From NCBI GenBank assembly GCA_026874595.1, contig CM049308.1, forward strand, positions 43,473,327-43,537,326: a DNA stretch of 64,000 nucleotides. Direction: 5' to 3'. Under the pieces are notes generated by a model that saw only the letters and a program-made list of their open reading frames with translations, ran no database searches and was not told where the DNA came from. Both the position numbers and the translations under genes were made by a program. Positions 61,229 to 64,000 of this stretch are shown piece by piece. This stretch comes from Sipunculus nudus. Its lineage: Eukaryota; Annelida; Sipuncula; Golfingiida; Sipunculidae. How positions within the stretch are numbered: position 1 is the stretch's first letter; the number at the start of each line of letters is the position of its first letter.

Positions 61229-63631
61229 AGGGTGTGTTTATATAATATATATGACTTTTTAATAACTCAAACTTTATAATCAAATTGAGATAAAAGATCA
61301 CTGATTAACATTTAAATTTTATTTACCCTAGAAACAAACATAAAAAAATTCAAATTCGGACAATGACTCACTGAGAGCCGATGTCCGGATGATCCACAAG
61401 TTATTTATTTGCTCTGCAGGTTATGCTTTGTGACCGCCAGGCGGGGCCACCTTCCAATATGGCTTGGCCTGATTACCACGTGGTCGTTTTCACCAGTGAC
61501 AGCTTTAATAATCCAGGTATAAGCGACACAGACCTACTGTTATACACTTTCTTACATAACATTGGTTAACAAATTCAAAAATCACTTAATGTAGCAAGTA
61601 GCAATATTTAATATATCAACCAATTTTTTTATTATTTCAATTTGATTATACAAACATGATCCATTTGATAGTAGTAAATCAATGATTACAGTTCATTATG
61701 AGGATATTACAACCTCCCACCAGACGTTGAATAATATTTAGCTATAAAGATCGGTTCAATTGTTGAGTGGTAAGGTGTGTCAGAAGTCCGAGATTTGGGA
61801 TAAATAGACATAGATAGCGGACCGTTCAAATCGGGAGTTGCTCTGGCACGTGCTTTAGTCTTCTCTAGAGAATATGGATGATAGACTAAGTGATAAACAC
61901 ACAGGTCTTTCCGGGTTGAATCCGGTAACGAGTCAAGATGCTTAGCCGCAGGAAACTGAGAGAAATATTTGCAACGTCAATAGAGAACTAAAGATGGCAT
62001 GGTCCAGGTGCCAGGGATGTCTTGGCTGATACGTGGGCTAAAACTGTGAGGCGGCTTATTTTACAGTAAAAAAGTGTCCCCGCTGAAAATGATGGAAGCT
62101 AATTTAAGAAGCATTACAAACGAAAGTGGGTTATATTTTTTCAATTGATAGATAGTCATCACATCATTAGCCGTATTTAAGGTGTCATTTTTCCCCCCAG
62201 GTGATTCTTTATTTCCAGGCTGAGTTAGTCATCCTAACATCTACAATATCTAACGTGTCTTTGGTTATTTCAAGGCTGTGTTAGTCATCCTAGCATCACG
62301 ATATTAAATGTGTGATTCTCTTTTTCAAGGCTCCGTGAGTCATCCTAGCATCTACGATATCTAACGTGTCTTTGTTTATTTCCAGGCTGTCTAATTTATT
62401 ATAACATCTACGATATTTAACGTGTCATAATTATTTCGAGCTGCAAGGTGTGTTGGTCAGCCTTACATCTACGATATTAAATGCGTGATTCCTGTTTCCA
62501 GGCTGTCTTAGTCATCCTAACATCTACGATATTTAACGTGTCATATTTGTTTCTGCCAGGTGTGTTGGTCAGCCTTGCATCTACGATATTTAACGTGCCG
62601 TTATTCAATTCCGGGCTGTGCTAGCCACAGTATTAATTCTATCTAATGTGCAGTTCATTAATTCCAGGCTGTGTTGGTCATCCTAGCAACCACAGTATTC
62701 AACGTGTCCTTCTTAATCCGGAACGTGATCTTCCTGCAGACCTTGTTTGATCTGTTAACCGTATCCGGCATGATTTATCAAAGATGGAAAATGCCCAATC
62801 TACCGCGACCATTCAAGGTATACATAGCTTTTAAGATATGATATCTTATATAAGGAAGGGGTTTTGAGAAATTTGATATGTACGGGTTCAGATGGATATA
62901 TTCTCTTTTCGCTACTATGCGGAACCGGCAAAAATCACTTCATGTAATGATTCTCTTTGCCAAATAACGCATTTGTCATGCACAAGGAATCATATTCTCG
63001 GCGGCCACATGTCTGTGCAAAAAATACACCAATCGATACAAATGTATAAGAGTTTACATCGCAAAACTCCGCTTCGCGGAATTCCTACCACTACCTTTAT
63101 TTTGGTCTGCAAATTCAAAGGGAAACAGACTAGCATAGCAAAAATTAATAAATAAATGAATAAAGTGTATCTTGGGGAAGAAGCTGTACTGTAAGACACA
63201 AATACATTATGATCTTGAATATATTATTCATACTTTAAATCCCTACCCTTGTATTTTTGGAAAATTATATTTTTTGAAAATATAAACCCAGTTTGCATGG
63301 TTTATAGAACAAACACAAGTGCCATTTCCGATAAGCCATCCGTTCAGACTAACGAATTTCATCAGTGTCTAAAGAGACGTACATCTTTCTATAAGAAAAG
63401 AAATTTTAGATTATAAGCTCAGTTGTACAAAAGATGGCTTTGTGTTGTAGGCGCCCTGGGCCGTGCTGGTGCTCTTTCTGCTGTTTGAGATTGCTGTCGT
63501 TATGATACCTCTCATCTACCAGACGTCTCATGCCCTGTTAGGCGTGGCTGCAGCTCTCGGTACAGCATTACCGGTCTACTTGGTATTTATCTACTACAGG
63601 TTCAGACCCTCAGTCATCATGCGATATTCAA
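49416..63631 (+). CDS. SLC7A-like: SLC7-family heteromeric amino-acid transporter light chain (3' end outside window)
   Basis: Nine exons with GT-AG junctions and consistent phases encode about 469 residues: 49416-49896, 50376-50501, 56636-56738, 57522-57566, 60344-60467, 61004-61107, 61420-61516, 62668-62817 and 63451-63631. The family is a 12-TM plasma-membrane amino-acid exchanger that pairs with an SLC3 glycoprotein. Landmarks: TM1 VGLIIGASIFITP, Cys144 in FPDCNPPES at the place of the light-chain cysteine that bonds to the heavy chain, VTYINVKDVEW, FAYNGWTALNFMMEEVKNP (exons 3-4), RGHLP (exon 7) and LPRPFK (exon 8). Usual length is about 480-530, so only the last C-terminal exon is missing. 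The start ATG is at 49419. A strong acceptor (ttatttcag) three bases upstream implies a 5' noncoding exon. Overall closest to xCT/b0,+AT/LAT-type light chains; the subtype and substrates cannot be fixed from sequence alone. Confidence 0.93.
49969..50010. repeat. (TA)n microsatellite in intron 1
   Basis: About 20 TA units, followed by an A14 tract at 50041. Confidence 0.95.
50376..50501 (+). CDS. SLC7A-like: SLC7-like exon B
   Basis: Acceptor ttctttttccag, donor CAAG|gtgagc; phase 1 at both ends (42 codons' worth). Encodes SVTYINVKDVEWSNRG and a TM segment ending IVIGFIAMGQ. Confidence 0.92.
50818..52740. repeat. ~340-bp tandem array in intron 2, possibly inside a mobile element
   Basis: Five monomers starting at 'ctgttaacagggcacaaatc' or variants, near 50914, 51248, 51587, 51924 and 52271. 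Shared blocks are 'tggacctagaatcttcattc', 'ctccatggaaacctgaaatt', 'tctgttacccatatcc' and 'ctggtggcgccacctgtatt', whose GGTGGCGCCACC is a perfect palindrome. The 5' flank is rich in (GTCT)n/(GTCC)n. The 3' flank ends near 'gacccatgggtcacttgtt'. Noncoding. Element ends are not proven. Confidence 0.8.
52945..56445. repeat. 58-bp minisatellite, about 60 copies, in intron 2
   Basis: Unit of exactly 58 bp: 'tgcatggccttatatcgctc' then 'agtcatccgcattgacta' and 'tatccgtattatgtattatg'. Two main unit types differ at linked sites: 'ccgcattgac...gtattatgtattatg' and 'ccgtaatgac...gtataatttattatg'. 58 is not a multiple of 3, so no long frame is kept. The array fills more than half of the 6.1-kb intron between exons B and C and degrades at both edges. 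Confidence 0.97.
56636..56738 (+). CDS. SLC7A-like: SLC7-like exon C
   Basis: Acceptor ttttctctgttgcag, donor GGATG|gtgcgt; phase 1 in, phase 2 out. Encodes GRSEGIWKDSFAGTTSNPGD and FSAIFAYNGW, the last Trp being split by the intron. Confidence 0.92.
57059..57131. repeat. (CA)n-(TA)n microsatellite in intron 3
   Basis: CA-rich tract at 57059-57106 running into TA at 57107-57131. Confidence 0.95.
57522..57566 (+). CDS. SLC7A-like: SLC7-like exon D (45-nt microexon)
   Basis: Acceptor ttttgttttag, donor ATCAG|gtaata; phase 2 in and out. Encodes TALNFMMEEVKNPI with a split Arg. It matches the conserved LNFxxEExxNP block and is exactly in phase with its neighbours. Confidence 0.92.
58105..58433. 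repeat. Dispersed repeat in intron 4, longer copy
   Basis: Starts 'acactagcaattacccgtgc' with the hairpin CCGTG-ctacg-CACGG, and ends 'aattaatatatag'. Its last ~117 bp (58317-58433) recur at 59680-59796. An unclassified non-autonomous repeat. Confidence 0.6.
58434..59679. other. Intronic noncoding stretch
   Basis: Lies between the two copies of the dispersed repeat. It holds an 18-nt G run at 59058-59075 and repeated 'gcatccg' and 'cgcatccg' motifs at 58640-58800. No exon recognised. Confidence 0.35.
59680..59796. repeat. Dispersed repeat in intron 4, partial copy
   Basis: Direct repeat of 58317-58433, sharing 'agcatatgtat', 'tcgaaaatcacgg' and 'gtacggtggtatcagaggag'. Confidence 0.75.
60082..60142. 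repeat. (TA)n microsatellite in intron 4
   Basis: About 30 TA units. Confidence 0.95.
60214..60288. repeat. Long near-perfect hairpin just upstream of exon E
   Basis: 34-nt arms at 60214-60247 and 60255-60288 pair with one mismatch around a 7-nt loop (gttcaca). The arm reads 'tagtgattatttacgaaaat' then 'gttcagttacacat'. It ends 55 bp before the exon E acceptor. Confidence 0.9.
60344..60467 (+). CDS. SLC7A-like: SLC7-like exon E
   Basis: Acceptor atatattttag, donor GTG|gtaagg; phase 2 in, phase 0 out. Encodes NAPIAVCLGLFIVMAIYLMI then NVCYMSMLG and SDAVAV. Confidence 0.93.
61004..61107 (+). CDS. SLC7A-like: SLC7-like exon F
   Basis: Acceptor tccttttgacag, donor TCCAG|gtaggt; phase 0 in, phase 2 out. 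Encodes TYGQKLFPTVVWLVPVAVCI then VQVTSFNGGLMIAS. Confidence 0.93.
61160..61223. repeat. (TA)n microsatellite in intron 6
   Basis: About 31 TA units. Confidence 0.95.
61420..61516 (+). CDS. SLC7A-like: SLC7-like exon G
   Basis: Acceptor tttgctctgcag, donor ATCCAG|gtataa; phase 2 in, phase 0 out. Encodes LCFVTARRGHLP, where most relatives have REGHLP, then WSFSPVTALIIQ. Confidence 0.93.
61750..61960 (+). repeat. tRNA-derived SINE-like sequence in intron 7
   Basis: 'ttgttgagtggtaaggtg' (61759) resembles the A-box region of Leu/Ser tRNAs, and 'ccgttcaaatcggg' (61821-61834) a T-arm with B-box core GTTCAAATC, followed by a non-tRNA body. Only about 3 bp of T-stem pairs, so this is not a functional tRNA. 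Confidence 0.35.
62205..62667 (+). repeat. Eight-copy ~56-bp array derived from the exon H acceptor and exon start
   Basis: Units begin after an AG or AG-like site at 62219, 62275, 62330, 62386, 62448, 62502, 62560 and 62615, and resemble the true exon start at 62668 (GCTGTGTTGGTCATCCTAGC). Consensus: GCTGTSTTAGTCATCCTAAC then ATCTACGATATTTAACGTGT. Each is preceded by a T-rich stretch; ttccag or ccag is kept at 62219, 62386, 62502 and 62560. Copies resemble each other more than the exon, so amplification probably followed one seeding event. Confidence 0.85.
62668..62817 (+). CDS. SLC7A-like: SLC7-like exon H
   Basis: Acceptor attaattccag, donor TTCAAG|gtatac; phase 0 at both ends (50 codons). 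Encodes AVLVILATTVFNVSFLIRNV through QRWKMPNLPRPFK. The upstream intron carries eight decayed copies of this acceptor and exon start. Confidence 0.93.
63451..63631 (+). CDS. SLC7A-like: SLC7-like exon I
   Basis: Acceptor ctttgtgttgtag, donor TTCAA|gtaaga; phase 0 in, phase 1 out. Encodes the last two TM segments (APWAVLVLFLLFEIAVVMIP; GTALPVYLVFIYYRFRPSV). The remaining C terminus is outside the window. Confidence 0.92.
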
Positions 63632-64000
63632 GTAAGACATGTTTTTTTTCTGATTTTTTCCCATATCCACAAAATCAGTAAATTTGACTGTAATTTTAGA
63701 ATTTGGGTGTGCTACCAAAAAAGTGTATCTCGGCTGTAAACTTTGAAGATACACGTCCCGTTGCCATCAAACTCAGTACTTACCGCGCCCGAATTGAGCC
63801 ATAACAATTTTATCTCTCCCAGTTACTCGAAACCGCTCATGAGGGCTGCCATATTGTGTACAGTACACATTAAACCCGGATAACATAGGTCGCATGTCGA
63901 GGTGTACTGCTAGTGTATCTTAGGAGAGGCCCTTACATTAGCAGTGAGCTTTATTTACATTTAAAAAATGATCGATCGTTTACATGCTCTCTGGTGCATT

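Noticed and set aside
61750-61834. Functional tRNA-Leu/Ser gene in intron 7
   Set aside because: D- and T-arm motifs are recognisable, but stems are short and mismatched and no acceptor stem pairs. A SINE relic is more likely.

Overview
This is a eukaryotic, AT-rich, repeat-dense nuclear window. It has one multi-exon gene with GT-AG introns, many (TA)n microsatellites, several classes of DNA transposon, LINE remnants, and a decayed Helitron of the Helentron type carrying OTU and endonuclease domains. That mix, and the absence of any bacterial-style operon, suggests a marine invertebrate, most likely a lophotrochozoan such as a mollusc. The taxon is an inference; nothing here identifies the species.

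Layout. 0-13.5 kb is intergenic: a degenerate ~175-bp repeat with X-box-like palindromes, a LINE reverse-transcriptase scrap (3.0-3.3 kb), a 2.3-kb hAT-like element with a perfect 8-bp target duplication (4.62-6.95 kb), a 180-bp TA-flanked MITE, a 1.2-kb inverted-repeat element and small tandem duplications. 13.9-18.2 kb is a ~126-copy 33-bp minisatellite that is open in several frames, including a 1431-codon minus-strand frame. 18.2-27 kb is noncoding, with a 1.78-kb TA-flanked inverted-repeat element and a 5'-truncated LINE. 27.4-33.4 kb is a broken Helentron (DUF6570-like region, OTU, HUH Rep, PIF1 helicase, endonuclease) interrupted by a 1.2-kb TA-flanked element. 34-37.5 kb holds tandem arrays, including a ~333-bp array whose monomers carry CTCF-like motifs, and a 403-bp TRIM-like retroelement with a proline-tRNA-type primer site and Pol III-like boxes in its LTRs. 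39.9-42.0 kb is a second hAT-like element with a perfect 8-bp duplication. 42.3-46.9 kb is a nested complex of pogo-like MITEs, a large inverted repeat and a candidate solo LTR.

49.4-63.6 kb is the only convincing host gene: nine plus-strand exons with consistent phases, encoding about 469 residues of an SLC7 (heteromeric amino-acid transporter light-chain) protein. The final coding exon lies beyond the window, and a noncoding 5' exon probably lies upstream of 49.4 kb. Its introns are full of tandem repeats: a ~340-bp array, a ~60-copy 58-bp minisatellite, and a short array in intron 7 derived from the splice acceptor and 5' end of exon 8.

The items I would look at first are the exon-8-derived acceptor array, the TRIM-like element, the repeat-borne CTCF motifs, and the 33-bp array, whose most common unit variants are silent in only one of its open frames.
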